DNA of 64,000 bases from CAZTVN01 sp964617145 (lineage in GTDB: Bacteria; Patescibacteriota; Gracilibacteria; UBA1369; JACRIC01): NCBI GenBank assembly GCA_964617145.1, contig CAZTVN010000001.1:1-64000 (forward strand), given 5' to 3'. The notes beneath the pieces are model-generated. The model was not told the origin of the DNA and did not search any database. It worked only from the letters and a program-made list of their open reading frames with translations. This document shows positions 1 to 10,762 of the stretch, piece after piece. Positions within the stretch are counted from its first letter, which is position 1. Every line of letters begins with the position of its first letter. Made by a program: the position numbers and the translations under genes.

Positions 1-73
1 AAATATTCCTTTGAGCTCCTTCCGAAGGTGGTAACGATCTGTGTACCCAAGAAGTATTTGAAATATTTAACCG

Positions 74-101
74 TTGACTTTTTTACCTTAATAAGTAAAA
101 T
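74..101 (+). promoter_or_regulatory. Promoter of the ATP synthase operon
   Basis: A -35 box TTGACT lies at 74-79 and a -10 box TAAAAT at 96-101, with a 16 bp spacer. The same two hexamers with the same spacing precede rpoB on the other strand, which supports a housekeeping sigma promoter. A start near 108 would leave a leader of about 20 nt before atpB. Positions 1-73 hold nothing I can assign. Confidence 0.7.
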
Positions 102-127
102 CTTTTAACGATATTAAGCATATCAAA

Positions 128-880
128 ATGAGTGGAATTTCAGAATTACAAGTACATCTTGAGCCAAAAACCGTCTTTACATTATTTGAAGTCATTCCCA
201 TCACTGATACTATTTTAAATATGTGGCTGGTGATGTTTATTCTCATTAGCCTTACTCTCTTCATAAGATTAAAACTTAAATATCTTCCGTCTGGTTTTCA
301 AAATTTGGTTGAATGGAGTTTAGGCGGTTTGCATGATTTTATGGAAAATATTGGAGGGAAAGAAGCTCAAAAACATTTCGTGCCATTCATTACTTTTTTT
401 TTGGTAATACTTTTTTCCAATTGGCTTGGTTTAAGCTTGGGGTTTATTTCCGAACATCTCAATTTACGCGCTCCAACCAGTGATCTTAACTCAACTGCTG
501 CTCTGGCAATTTCTGCTTTTCTTTATTTTGAGTATCAAGGCGTAAAAGCTCATGGTTTTTTCGCTTATCTTGGCCATTTTATTAATATCAAGGCCGTCTT
601 CAAAAAAGGGCCAATGGGTATTATCGATTTTTTTGTTGGAATCTTACACATTGTTTCGGAGTTGGTTCGTCCTATTGCGCTTTCACTTCGTCTTTTTGGT
701 AATATTTTTGGTGGTGAAATCGTCCTTGCCGTTGCTTTCCTTTTAGTTAAACCACTTATTCCCATCCCTTTTATGATATTGGAATTTGTGGTAGGACTGA
801 TTCAGGCTTTTGTTTTTGCTACACTTTTTCTTACCTTTACATCATTAAATACGGCTCATACCATAGAGCAGGCACATTAA
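128..880 (+). CDS. atpB: F1Fo ATP synthase subunit a
   Basis: Membrane subunit a of the ATP synthase, which forms the ion half-channels against the c-ring. The 250-residue protein is strongly hydrophobic. It carries the family signature near the C-terminus: ELVRP at 178-182, then LRLFGN with the essential Arg at residue 188, followed by a last pair of helices. Length is normal for the family. It is the first gene of an eight-gene atp operon; there is no atpI-like gene upstream inside the window. No Shine-Dalgarno motif precedes the ATG. Confidence 0.97.
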   Translation: MSGISELQVHLEPKTVFTLFEVIPITDTILNMWLVMFILISLTLFIRLKLKYLPSGFQNLVEWSLGGLHDFMENIGGKEAQKHFVPFITFFLVILFSNWLGLSLGFISEHLNLRAPTSDLNSTAALAISAFLYFEYQGVKAHGFFAYLGHFINIKAVFKKGPMGIIDFFVGILHIVSELVRPIALSLRLFGNIFGGEIVLAVAFLLVKPLIPIPFMILEFVVGLIQAFVFATLFLTFTSLNTAHTIEQAH

Positions 881-905
881 TGTATTATTTTTTAACTTTT
901 TTATC

Positions 906-1121
906 ATGAACACCACCTATGTACTCAACTTATTCCTGCCTCTTGCGATCGCTATTCCTTCTATCGCCATAGGCTGGATAGGTTCTAAGGCTATGGAAGC
1001 TATTAGTCGACAACCTGAAGCAACTTCAAAAATACAGCTTAACATGATTCTCGCGATTGTTTTCGCTGAAGGACTTGGTATTCTAAGCTTTGTTTTATCC
1101 CTCATCATGATTAATAAATAA
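906..1121 (+). CDS. atpE: F1Fo ATP synthase subunit c
   Basis: The 71-residue hairpin protein forms the rotating c-ring. It has two membrane helices joined by a polar loop containing R35-Q36-P37, the canonical contact with the F1 stalk. The ion-binding carboxylate is E55 in the second helix (context FAEGLGIL). The Gln in helix 1 and the Ser-Thr after the Glu that mark Na+-binding c subunits are not seen, so proton coupling is more likely; this is inference. It starts 25 bp after atpB. Confidence 0.96.
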   Translation: MNTTYVLNLFLPLAIAIPSIAIGWIGSKAMEAISRQPEATSKIQLNMILAIVFAEGLGILSFVLSLIMINK

Positions 1122-1133
1122 TTTTTTAATCTC

Positions 1134-1715
1134 ATGAATTTTTGGATTAAAACCGCAAAAGCGGAAAATTTGGAAACGATTGCTCTAACTCAAGCTCAAC
1201 CTGAAGCTTCGTCTCGTGCTCAATCTCAAGGCTTGAGCTTAGATCCTTCCATTGTTGCTTTTCAGGCTTTGAATTTTATTGTACTGCTTTTTCTTTTAAA
1301 TAAAATTCTTTACAAACCCCTTTTAAAATTGTTGAAGGATCGTGAAAAAAAAATAAAAGAAGGAGTTGAGAATGCTGAAAAAGCCGATTTTTTATTAAAA
1401 GAATCAAGCGCAACGCGAGAAAATATGCTTAAAGAAGCGCGTATCGAAAGTCAGTCCATGATTGAGACGGCACGTAAAAATGGTGAACAGGTTCGTTTTG
1501 ACCTTCTTTCTAAAGCCCAGGACGAAGTTACTCACTTCATTGCTGCTGGGAAAAATGCTTTGGAAGCAGAAGAAGCGAAGGCATTTGAAGAAGTAAAAGT
1601 TAAAGCGGTAGATTTGATTATCCTTTCAGCGGAAAAATTTTTAAAAGGGAAAATTGATCAGGATAAAGATGCCAAATTGATTAAGGAATATTTAGATATT
1701 TATGCTAAATCATAA
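1134..1715 (+). CDS. atpF: F1Fo ATP synthase subunit b
   Basis: Peripheral stalk subunit that links the membrane sector to F1. One membrane helix lies at about residues 41-60, followed by a long charged helix (about 62-190) rich in Ala, Glu and Lys, as expected for the dimeric b stalk. The roughly 35-residue polar stretch before the helix is longer than in E. coli b. The gene overlaps atpH by 14 nt, which suggests coupled translation. Confidence 0.93.
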   Translation: MNFWIKTAKAENLETIALTQAQPEASSRAQSQGLSLDPSIVAFQALNFIVLLFLLNKILYKPLLKLLKDREKKIKEGVENAEKADFLLKESSATRENMLKEARIESQSMIETARKNGEQVRFDLLSKAQDEVTHFIAAGKNALEAEEAKAFEEVKVKAVDLIILSAEKFLKGKIDQDKDAKLIKEYLDIYAKS

Positions 1716-2259
1716 AAAAAAATTGATAATTCCTTTTGCGAAAGCTTTACTTGCTATTTCTCGCAAAAACGAAAATTCAAAAAGAATTTTTGCTGAACTT
1801 GTCAGTCTTAAAGAACTTTTCGCGGAAAAAGATTTTCAGGAAGCGCTTTTGAGATTTTCTCATCTTACTTTAGCCGAAATGCATTTGGTTTTGGAAAAAA
1901 CTTTGGGAAAACATTTTGCTCCGGAAATTTTCAATTTTTTAAGTTTATTGGTAGCTTATGATCTTATCCTACAATTTCCCAAAATCGTCGATGCTTATCA
2001 AAAATTTTATTTTGATTCGGAAAATATTAGTCATTTAAAAATTGTTTCCGCGAGAGTCCTTCCTGAGTCTGAACAGACTAAAATTGCTGATCAATTCAGT
2101 CAAAAAAAATATCATCAATATTATTTTTCTTTTGAAGTAGACCACCATTTAATCGGGGGTATTCAAATGTATGAAAATGATCTCCTCGCAGATTATTCAG
2201 TCAAAAATTATCTTAACCATTTGCGTGTTACATTTTTAAGCTTTTCTTATGAAAATTGA
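1702..2259 (+). CDS. atpH: F1Fo ATP synthase subunit delta
   Basis: The 185-residue soluble protein in the delta position of the operon connects the b stalk to the top of F1. Sequence conservation in this family is low. Assignment rests on size, position between atpF and atpA, and the C-terminal pattern [20 protein letters not shown], which matches the usual delta C-terminal motif (GG..i.i.d...D.S). It overlaps both neighbours: 14 nt with atpF and 11 nt with atpA. Confidence 0.92.
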   Translation: MLNHKKKLIIPFAKALLAISRKNENSKRIFAELVSLKELFAEKDFQEALLRFSHLTLAEMHLVLEKTLGKHFAPEIFNFLSLLVAYDLILQFPKIVDAYQKFYFDSENISHLKIVSARVLPESEQTKIADQFSQKKYHQYYFSFEVDHHLIGGIQMYENDLLADYSVKNYLNHLRVTFLSFSYEN

Positions 2260-3766
2260 TGCTAAACAAATTATCGATCATTTGCAGAAACAATTAGAAA
2301 ATCTTGATTTTAAACCAGAAACCGTTGACACAGGGCGTATTCTTTTGGTCGGTGATGGGGTAGCACTCGTTAATGGACTCAGTAATGTTCAAATGGGTGA
2401 AATGATTGAGTTTCCTGGACCTACTTATGGTATGGCGATTAACCTGGCCCAAGAAAGTGTTGGCTGTATTTTATTTGGTGAGGATAAAAATCTTAAAGAA
2501 GGCGATATTGTCAAAAGTACAGGAAAAATCATGGAAGTTCCCACAGGAGACGAGCTTACTGGTAGAGTGCTTAATGCCCTTGGCCAAGCTATTGATGGTA
2601 AGGGGCCTCTTCATTTTAAAAAACTTCGTCCTATTGAACATAAGGCTGAAGGTGTTATTCATCGTAGACCAGTTTCTGTACCTCTACAAACCGGTATTAA
2701 AGCTATTGATGCCATGATCCCGATTGGTAGAGGCCAAAGAGAACTCATTATCAGTGATCGTCAAATTGGTAAAACAGCTATCGCCATAGATACCATTATC
2801 AATCAGAAAGGCCAGAATGTTCATTGTTTTTATGTTGCTATTGGCCAGAAACAATCAACAGTTGCTAATGTAGTGAGAAAATTGGAAGAAACTGGTGCCA
2901 TGGAATATACAACGGTCATTGTTGCAGGGGCTTCTGATCCAGCTGCTTTGAATTTTATCGCTCCTTACTGCGGTTGCGCTATGGCTGAGGCGGTTATGTA
3001 TGAAGGTAAAGACGCTTTAATTATTTATGATGATCTTTCCAAGCATGCTTGGGCTTACCGTGAAGTTTCTTTGCTTCTCCGTCGTCCCCCCGGTCGCGAA
3101 GCCTATCCTGGGGATATTTTTTATCTTCATTCTCGTTTATTGGAAAGAGCTTCCAGGCTTTCTGACGATATGGGAGGTGGTTCGATCACGGCTTTGCCAA
3201 TTATTGAAACTCAGGCTAATGATATTTCTGCTTATATCCCAACTAATGTCATTTCCATTACTGATGGGCAAATCTTTTTGGAGCCGGAACTTTTCTATGC
3301 CGGTAAACGTCCTGCCATTAATGCCGGTATTTCTGTCTCTCGTGTTGGAGGATCTGCTCAAATTCCAGTAATGAAAAAGGTGGCGGGGAATCTTCGTTTA
3401 AATTTGGCTAAATTTCGCGAATTGGAAGCTTTTGCCCAGGTCGGTTCTGATCTTGATGCTCAAACCAAATCACAACTTGAGCGTGGGCAAAGAGCGGTGG
3501 AAGTATTAAAACAGCCTCAGTACTCACCGCTTCCGGTTGCTAAGCAAATTGCTATTATTTATGCGCTCAATAGTGGGCTACTTGATGATATTGAGATAAA
3601 AGACATTTCATCGTTTGAACAAAAATTTTATCAGTTCCTTGATGATAATTATAAAAATTTACAGGAATCTCTTTCCACAGCTCGTAAATTTACAGAGGAG
3701 TTGGAAATGGAGTTGAAAACGGTTATTGAAAAATTCAAAATAAACTGGAATGTCATCACTTCGTGA
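2249..3766 (+). CDS. atpA: F1Fo ATP synthase subunit alpha
   Basis: Non-catalytic nucleotide-binding subunit of F1, 505 residues, normal length. It has the N-terminal beta-barrel, the central P-loop domain and the helical C-terminal domain. The P-loop at residues 169-176 reads SDRQIGKT instead of the usual GDRQTGKT, so its first Gly is Ser; the site is non-catalytic in alpha, so activity need not be lost. The conserved SRVGGSAQ region that supplies the arginine finger is present around residue 370. It overlaps atpG by 17 nt. Confidence 0.98.
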   Translation: MKIDAKQIIDHLQKQLENLDFKPETVDTGRILLVGDGVALVNGLSNVQMGEMIEFPGPTYGMAINLAQESVGCILFGEDKNLKEGDIVKSTGKIMEVPTGDELTGRVLNALGQAIDGKGPLHFKKLRPIEHKAEGVIHRRPVSVPLQTGIKAIDAMIPIGRGQRELIISDRQIGKTAIAIDTIINQKGQNVHCFYVAIGQKQSTVANVVRKLEETGAMEYTTVIVAGASDPAALNFIAPYCGCAMAEAVMYEGKDALIIYDDLSKHAWAYREVSLLLRRPPGREAYPGDIFYLHSRLLERASRLSDDMGGGSITALPIIETQANDISAYIPTNVISITDGQIFLEPELFYAGKRPAINAGISVSRVGGSAQIPVMKKVAGNLRLNLAKFRELEAFAQVGSDLDAQTKSQLERGQRAVEVLKQPQYSPLPVAKQIAIIYALNSGLLDDIEIKDISSFEQKFYQFLDDNYKNLQESLSTARKFTEELEMELKTVIEKFKINWNVITS

Positions 3767-4625
3767 TTTAAAACTCAGAATTCGTTCTATCAAATCCACC
3801 CAAAAAATTACCCGGGCTATGGAGATGATTGCTGCATCTAAAATGAAAAAAGCTCAACAACAGGCTTTAAAAGGTCGTCCTTATCTCAACAAACTTTCAG
3901 AAATGATTGCGGTTCTCATCACTTCCAGTGAGCCAAAGTTGACTCATAAACTTTTAGAAAAAAATAATCACAGCAACAATATTGCCTATATTATTATCAC
4001 GGCTGACCGTGGCCTTTGTGGAGCTTTTAATACTAATATTGCTAAAATCAGTCTTGAAAATTTTTCCGTTCGTCAGGATAAAGGACGAAAAATTGTAGCA
4101 GTAGGTAGAAAAATTCGCCAAACCATGCAGAGACTTGGCCAAAGCATTGTTGCTGATTTTGAACAAATGGCCAATGCTCCTGAATTTTTAGACACTCTTG
4201 GTATTGCCAGAATCGTTTTAGATGAATATTTGGCAGGTTCTGTTGATGAAGCATATTTAATTTATAATCATTTTTATTCAACGATTAATCAAAAGCCAGT
4301 TGTCCAGAAATTGTTACCGATTGAACCTGAAACTATTTTTATTGCTGAATCGTCTGCCAATGAAGCGTCAGGTAAAATTGATTATATTTTTGAAGGAGAA
4401 AAAAATATTCTTTTAGACGAACTTTTGCATAGATTGGTCAACATTAAAGTTTATCAGGCGGTGATGGAATCAGCAGCCTCTGAACATTCTGCGCGCATGA
4501 TTTCTATGCATCAGGCTTCTGATAACGCTAAAGAGATTGTTTTGAATTTGACTTTGGAGTACAACAAGACCCGTCAGTCTAAAATTACGACTCAAATTTT
4601 GGAAATTATTGGCGCCGTACAGTAG
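3750..4625 (+). CDS. atpG: F1Fo ATP synthase subunit gamma
   Basis: Central rotor shaft of F1, 291 residues. The N-terminus ([20 protein letters not shown]) and the C-terminal helix ([19 protein letters not shown]) are the two halves of the coiled coil that turns inside the alpha-beta hexamer, and both are well conserved. The Rossmann-like middle starts with the typical [12 protein letters not shown] motif. It sits between atpA and atpD as in most bacteria. Confidence 0.97.
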   Translation: MSSLRDLKLRIRSIKSTQKITRAMEMIAASKMKKAQQQALKGRPYLNKLSEMIAVLITSSEPKLTHKLLEKNNHSNNIAYIIITADRGLCGAFNTNIAKISLENFSVRQDKGRKIVAVGRKIRQTMQRLGQSIVADFEQMANAPEFLDTLGIARIVLDEYLAGSVDEAYLIYNHFYSTINQKPVVQKLLPIEPETIFIAESSANEASGKIDYIFEGEKNILLDELLHRLVNIKVYQAVMESAASEHSARMISMHQASDNAKEIVLNLTLEYNKTRQSKITTQILEIIGAVQ

Positions 4626-4637
4626 AAAGGCCTTTAG

Positions 4638-6065
<1,428 letters not shown>

Positions 6066-6098
6066 ATGTAATAGTTCATTTCGTTACAGTTCATACTC

Positions 6099-6509
6099 AT
6101 GTTCGACTTAAATATCATTACGGTAGAAAAAAATATTTTTACTGGTAGGGTTTCCTCCGTTATTGTCCCAACAGTAACCGGTGAAATCGGTATCTTGACC
6201 GACCATCATCCTTTAATCGCGAAATTGGATATTGGTGCTATTAAAATAATTTTAGAAGATAATTCTGAACGAACGATTTTTATGGCTGGAGGGTTTTTAG
6301 AAGTGCATAAAAATAAAGTTGCAATACTGGCAGATTTGGCAGAGAATCTTGAAAACATTGCTTTGGAAGAAGCCAGTGCCGCCCGTAAAAAGGCTGAAAC
6401 AATGGTGACTGAAGCAAAAGATGCGGTAACAGCTGAGAAACTTAAAGAGGAACTGCGCATTGTAATGATGAGAGAAAAGCTCGCCCAAATGTCTAAATAT
6501 AAAAAATAG
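6099..6509 (+). CDS. atpC: F1Fo ATP synthase subunit epsilon
   Basis: The 136-residue epsilon subunit of the central stalk has an N-terminal beta-sandwich (about 1-85, with the typical GEIGILTDHHPLIAKL) and a C-terminal two-helix hairpin (about 88-136) rich in Ala, Glu and Lys. The hairpin is the part that inhibits ATP hydrolysis in other bacteria. Last gene of the atp operon. The 83 bp after it contain no clear terminator, so read-through into the Ehr-like operon is possible. Confidence 0.95.
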   Translation: MFDLNIITVEKNIFTGRVSSVIVPTVTGEIGILTDHHPLIAKLDIGAIKIILEDNSERTIFMAGGFLEVHKNKVAILADLAENLENIALEEASAARKKAETMVTEAKDAVTAEKLKEELRIVMMREKLAQMSKYKK

Positions 6510-6592
6510 GGATCTCTCTTTTTTAATAAGTCTTGCTTTTTTATCAATATTGTTTAGAATCTGTAAAAATCGGGCATAGTCTTATCTAATGT

Positions 6593-7195
6593 ATGGCTTT
6601 CCTCAAACTTCTTCATAAACTTTTTTTCAATAGGTCGGTAACGGAAAATAAGAGTAAGTTTCTCGATTTACCGGATGAAAGGCTGAGGTCGGAGGAAGGG
6701 GATTTTACGACTCAAGATAAAAAGTCGGACTTACGCGATGAAAAATTAGAGAAAGCCTGTAAAGAATTAAAACAAATAATTGATCAGCTCTATGGCGGTC
6801 GTTCTTTGCGTATCCGTGCTGTAGATGGTGGTTCGTGCAATGGAGAAGAAATCGAATTAACAGCCTTGAATAATGCTTATTATGATATTGAACGTTTTGG
6901 TCTTTCCTTTGTCGCTTCGCCGAGGCATGCCGATATTTTGTTTGTCACAGGTCCTGTTACCCGAAATCTGGAAAGAGCCGTTCTGACTACTTATGAGGCT
7001 GCTCCGGAGCCTTGTATTGTCGTTGCGATAGGCGATGGTGCTTGCACTGGAGGAATTTGGAAAGATTCCTATGCCGTAGTTGGCCCAGTTGAAAAAATCA
7101 TTCCAGTACATTATAAAATTTATGGCAATCCGCCTACTCCAACTCAAATTTTACAAGGCATGTTACATATACTTAAAGATCACGTTCAATCATGA
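6593..7195 (+). CDS. Ehr-like complex small subunit (NuoB/HyfI family) lacking most cluster ligands
   Basis: Homologue of the NuoB/HyfI/HycG subunit, which in complex I and group 4 hydrogenases holds the [4Fe-4S] cluster nearest the active site. The family domain covers about residues 70-195, after a 65-residue charged N-terminal extension. Family context is clear: GGSCNGEEIEL, ASPRHADILFVTGPVTRN, GDGACTGG and YGNPPTP. However, of the four canonical Cys ligands only C82 remains. The second Cys of CxxC is E85, the Cys of the GDCA-type motif is G149, and the Cys of GCPP is N179. C151 is nearby but off position. I infer that no N2-type cluster is bound. First gene of a six-gene operon; the next gene starts 4 nt before its end. 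Confidence 0.88.
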   Translation: MAFLKLLHKLFFNRSVTENKSKFLDLPDERLRSEEGDFTTQDKKSDLRDEKLEKACKELKQIIDQLYGGRSLRIRAVDGGSCNGEEIELTALNNAYYDIERFGLSFVASPRHADILFVTGPVTRNLERAVLTTYEAAPEPCIVVAIGDGACTGGIWKDSYAVVGPVEKIIPVHYKIYGNPPTPTQILQGMLHILKDHVQS

Positions 7196-9153
7196 GCACT
7201 GAATTATTCATTCGAATTTGTATTTATATTTGCTTGGTTTTGACCTTGTCAGGTGGAGTTTTTGCACTATTCAGTAAAAAAGATTTTATTCAGCGTATCG
7301 CCCAAATCATTATGTTGACTGCTCTCGTTTGTGGCATTTTAGCTTCGGGAATATTTTTAGTAAAAGATCTTCCAGTTTTATCTCTCTTGGTCACCGATTT
7401 TTCTTTCCCCGGAACATTCATGATGGATAAACTATCGGCAATTTTCTTTTTTTTGGTCAATACGGTTGGTTTCCTGACTGTACTTTATGGCTTCAGATAT
7501 ATATTCAATGAAAAATCACATTATAATATATCTTATCTTCAATTTTTAAGTGCGTTATTTATTTTAGGGATGCAGATGGTGGTTCTCTCTACTACGCCAC
7601 TATTTTTTATTTTCGCATGGGAAATTATGTCTTTTTCCAGTTTTTTGTTAGTAATGGCAGATCTTAAAATCCAATCTGTCAGACCAGCGCTTTTTTATTT
7701 GATCATGACTCATTTGGGGGCTTCAGCCATACTTGCAGGATTTCTCCTTTTGTCCAAGGGCGTTTTCAATCTCAATTTTAACCAGTTGGGATTATCAGCT
7801 TCGGGGCTTCCTGCCAAAACTATTCTGACCGCTTTTTTACTTTTTTTCTTTGGGTTTGGCTCAAAAGCTGGTTTATTCCCTTTTCATGGTTGGCTCCCCG
7901 AAGCCCATCCTCAGGCTCCGAGTCATATTTCTGCTTTGATGTCAGGCATTATGCTTAAAGTTGCCGTATATGGATTTTTGAGAGTTATTTTATATATGCT
8001 GCCCATTCTTCCTCTTTGGGTAGGTTTTTTGGTAGTAATCGTTGGGCTTTTTTCAGCTATTTTTGGAGTGTTTTATTCAGTGATCGAAACAGATATTAAG
8101 CGTATTTTGGCTTTTAGTAGCATAGAAAATCTTGGTCTTATTTTTTCTATCATTGGGATTTATCTTATTGCCCAAAATCAGCAGATGGTTTTGCTTGCGC
8201 AGTTTAGTATGATTGCTGTTTTGTATCAATCGATTTCTCATGCTTTCTTCAAGTCAGGTCTTTTTCTTGTTGCCGGTATTGCAGGACAAGCCTTTCATAC
8301 ACGCAATATTGAAAAAATGGGTGGTATGGCTAGAAAAATGAGGATTTTTTCTTTTGCCGCCTTATTGCTTTCTCTCACTGCTGCAGCTTTGCCGCCTTCT
8401 GGAGCATTTGTCGGAGAATGGCTCGTAATTCAATCGATTATTAACACTGTTTTTTCCGGTATTTTTTCGGTCAAGATTTTATTACTCGGGACATTGATTT
8501 CTTTTGGTTTGGTTGCAGGAATTGCTGTTTTTTCAATGGTTAGATTTTTTGGTATTGGTTTTTTGGCAGAATCTCGAAGTCCCAACGCTGAAATCTCTCA
8601 TGAGCCAGGAGTAGAAATGCTTTTCCCTGTAGCGTTTTTGAGTTTTGTAGCTTTCCTCCTTGGAGCTTTCTCTAAGCCAATAATCGATATAATTGGAGAA
8701 GATTCGTCTTTCATTCCTTTAACTTTTAATCCAATGATTTTATTGGTGATTTTGCTTGGATTATTTTTATTTGCTTTATTATTTAGACGCAGTGGATCAA
8801 CCATGAAAAATGAAAGGCTGTATCATACATGGGACTGTGGTCAGCCGATTAATGCTTCCATGGAATATACCGCCACTACTTTTTCCGCTCCAATCCGTTT
8901 TTTCTTTAGAACTATTTTGAGGGCAAATAAAAAAATTACGGCATATCCAATAATCGATACCAATCCATGGTTGGTTAAAAAGAGCATTCATCTTGAAATC
9001 AACCCAATCTGGGATCAGTATTTTTATAACCCTCTTGTCTGTTCTATTACTTTCCTTTCCTCTACGGTTCGTCGATTACAAAATGGAAATATTCAATTTT
9101 ATATTACGTTGATCCTTATTTCTCTTGTTATCACCGCAATAGTAACTTTATGA
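7192..9153 (+). CDS. Ehr-like complex membrane subunit, HyfB/NuoL family
   Basis: Antiporter-like ion-translocating subunit, 653 residues with about 16 hydrophobic segments. The functional residues of the NuoL/HyfB fold are kept: E144 in the WE motif of TM5, K225 in the GSKAGLFPFHGWLPEAHP segment, and K256 in TM8. The C-terminal part carries the HyfB-specific pattern (YHTWDCGQP, then ASMEYTATTFSAPIR). Its stop codon TGA overlaps the ATG of the next gene, which shows that TGA is a real stop here. No redox centre is expected in this family. Confidence 0.92.
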   Translation: MSTELFIRICIYICLVLTLSGGVFALFSKKDFIQRIAQIIMLTALVCGILASGIFLVKDLPVLSLLVTDFSFPGTFMMDKLSAIFFFLVNTVGFLTVLYGFRYIFNEKSHYNISYLQFLSALFILGMQMVVLSTTPLFFIFAWEIMSFSSFLLVMADLKIQSVRPALFYLIMTHLGASAILAGFLLLSKGVFNLNFNQLGLSASGLPAKTILTAFLLFFFGFGSKAGLFPFHGWLPEAHPQAPSHISALMSGIMLKVAVYGFLRVILYMLPILPLWVGFLVVIVGLFSAIFGVFYSVIETDIKRILAFSSIENLGLIFSIIGIYLIAQNQQMVLLAQFSMIAVLYQSISHAFFKSGLFLVAGIAGQAFHTRNIEKMGGMARKMRIFSFAALLLSLTAAALPPSGAFVGEWLVIQSIINTVFSGIFSVKILLLGTLISFGLVAGIAVFSMVRFFGIGFLAESRSPNAEISHEPGVEMLFPVAFLSFVAFLLGAFSKPIIDIIGEDSSFIPLTFNPMILLVILLGLFLFALLFRRSGSTMKNERLYHTWDCGQPINASMEYTATTFSAPIRFFFRTILRANKKITAYPIIDTNPWLVKKSIHLEINPIWDQYFYNPLVCSITFLSSTVRRLQNGNIQFYITLILISLVITAIVTL

Positions 9154-10085
9154 ATTTTTTTGTTTCAATCTATCAATTCATACTTATCTTGCTTATCGCC
9201 CCATTTGCGGCAGGAATAGTTAAGTTTTTTAAGGCTAGACTTCAGGGAAGAAAAGGAGCTTCTCCCATTTTGCCATATTTCACGATATTGACCTTGATGA
9301 AAAAGCAAATGGTCATTTCTAAAAGTACTTCATGGGTTTTCCGGCTGGCTCCATTTGTTGTTTTGGGTACTTCATTATTTATGGTTTTAATATTGCCGCT
9401 GGTTTCTATAGATCGATATTTATCGGCATATAGCAATTTTGTTATTATCGCTGGAATACTCATGCTTGGAACCATCTTTTTAATTTTCGGAGGACTTGAA
9501 TCGGCTTCAGCGTTTGGTGGCATGGGCTCAAGTCGTGAAATGACTATTGCTTCTTTAGTTGAGCCAACTATGATCTTGATTTTTGGTGCACTGGCTTTAA
9601 ATAGTGGTAGTTCAGAAATTAGCAGGATGGTCTCAGACCTTAATATAACGACGCAACCTTTTATCATACCGAGTCTGTTGGCGCTGGTTCTCCTGGCGCT
9701 CGCGGAAAATGCTCGTTATCCTGTCGATAATCCTGCTACACATCTGGAGTTAACCATGGTACACGAAGCAATGATCCTTGAATATTCTGGTCCTTTTTTG
9801 GCTTTGATAGAATATGCTTCGTTTCTTAAACTTACCCTGTTTTCTGTTTTGTTGATGAACTTGATTTATCCGATTGGTTTATTGGAAAGCTCTTCAGATC
9901 TTTTGTCTTATCTTTTGTCTCCTTTATTTCTTATCGCCAAAGTTATTGTCATGATGTTTTTGCTCGCTTTTTTAGAAAGTTCTATCGTGAAAATGCGTTT
10001 TTATAGAGTGCATGAGTTTTTGGCTGTTGCATTTTTTTTAAGCCTCGGTGGTATTTTTTTGACACTTGTTAATACGATTTTATGA
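9150..10085 (+). CDS. Ehr-like complex membrane subunit, HyfC/NuoH family
   Basis: The 311-residue integral membrane protein is related to HyfC/HycD and NuoH, which form the interface between the soluble arm and the ion-pumping arm. Family marks are SREMTIASLVEPT at about 130 and a charged loop containing ENARYPVDNPATHLE, MVHEAMILEYSGP at about 190-220. The conserved Glu residues of that loop are intact. ATGA overlaps link it to both neighbours, so the operon is tightly coupled. Confidence 0.92.
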   Translation: MNFFVSIYQFILILLIAPFAAGIVKFFKARLQGRKGASPILPYFTILTLMKKQMVISKSTSWVFRLAPFVVLGTSLFMVLILPLVSIDRYLSAYSNFVIIAGILMLGTIFLIFGGLESASAFGGMGSSREMTIASLVEPTMILIFGALALNSGSSEISRMVSDLNITTQPFIIPSLLALVLLALAENARYPVDNPATHLELTMVHEAMILEYSGPFLALIEYASFLKLTLFSVLLMNLIYPIGLLESSSDLLSYLLSPLFLIAKVIVMMFLLAFLESSIVKMRFYRVHEFLAVAFFLSLGGIFLTLVNTIL

Positions 10086-10753
10086 TCTCCATTCACGTCA
10101 TAATAGATTTTTTTGCAGGGGGATTGCTTCTGACTACATTCCTTATGATGGGGAAAATACGCCTCATACCGATGTTAAGATACTTTGCAGTCAGTTCCTT
10201 TTTTTTGGCAGGCCTTGGGGCAAGCATGTCTCTTTTGAAAGAAGAAAAAGATTTTTTTATAGCTCCTTTGGCAACCATTTTGTTTAAGGTAGTATTTATA
10301 CCATTGATTATCAATTTTACTGCCAAAAAACTACCTTCTTCCAATCAACTCAAAATGTATTTTAGGCCTGCAACAACTTCTTTTATGTTTTTATTTGTGT
10401 TGATTTTAAGTGGAATAATTGTTAGGAATTTTCCGGTCACTTTTGATGGTACTTTCGATAATCCTTTTTTCTTCAAGAGTTTATTGTTTATTTCAATCAG
10501 CCTGATCCTTTCAGGGATTTTATTGACTGTAATCAGAAAAGATTTGTTTTCACAGGTTTTGGGTTTGCTTACCATGGAAAATGGAATTGCTGCCTTTGGT
10601 CTCGTTACACTTGATGGTATCCCTATTTTTTTAGAAATGGGAATTTCTTTTGTAATTATTATAAGTACGGTAATTTTAGCGGTTTTGATTGATAGAGTTC
10701 ATGAAGTTTATACGATTGGCGACACTGAAAATTTAAAAGAATTAATTGATTAA
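10082..10753 (+). CDS. Ehr-like complex membrane subunit, HyfE family
   Basis: The 223-residue hydrophobic protein has about six to seven predicted membrane segments. Position between the HyfC- and HyfF-like genes, size, the NuoK-like first half and the acidic conserved segment (TMENGIAAFG, about 160-170) match HyfE. It overlaps the upstream gene by 4 nt. Similarity is lower than for the other subunits, so part of the call rests on context. Confidence 0.82.
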   Translation: MISIHVIIDFFAGGLLLTTFLMMGKIRLIPMLRYFAVSSFFLAGLGASMSLLKEEKDFFIAPLATILFKVVFIPLIINFTAKKLPSSNQLKMYFRPATTSFMFLFVLILSGIIVRNFPVTFDGTFDNPFFFKSLLFISISLILSGILLTVIRKDLFSQVLGLLTMENGIAAFGLVTLDGIPIFLEMGISFVIIISTVILAVLIDRVHEVYTIGDTENLKELID

Positions 10754-10762
10754 CTTATTATA

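Noticed and set aside
1..108. A 36-codon open frame from the first base to a TAA
   Set aside because: Could be the tail of an upstream gene, but it is too short to recognise and overlaps the promoter region.
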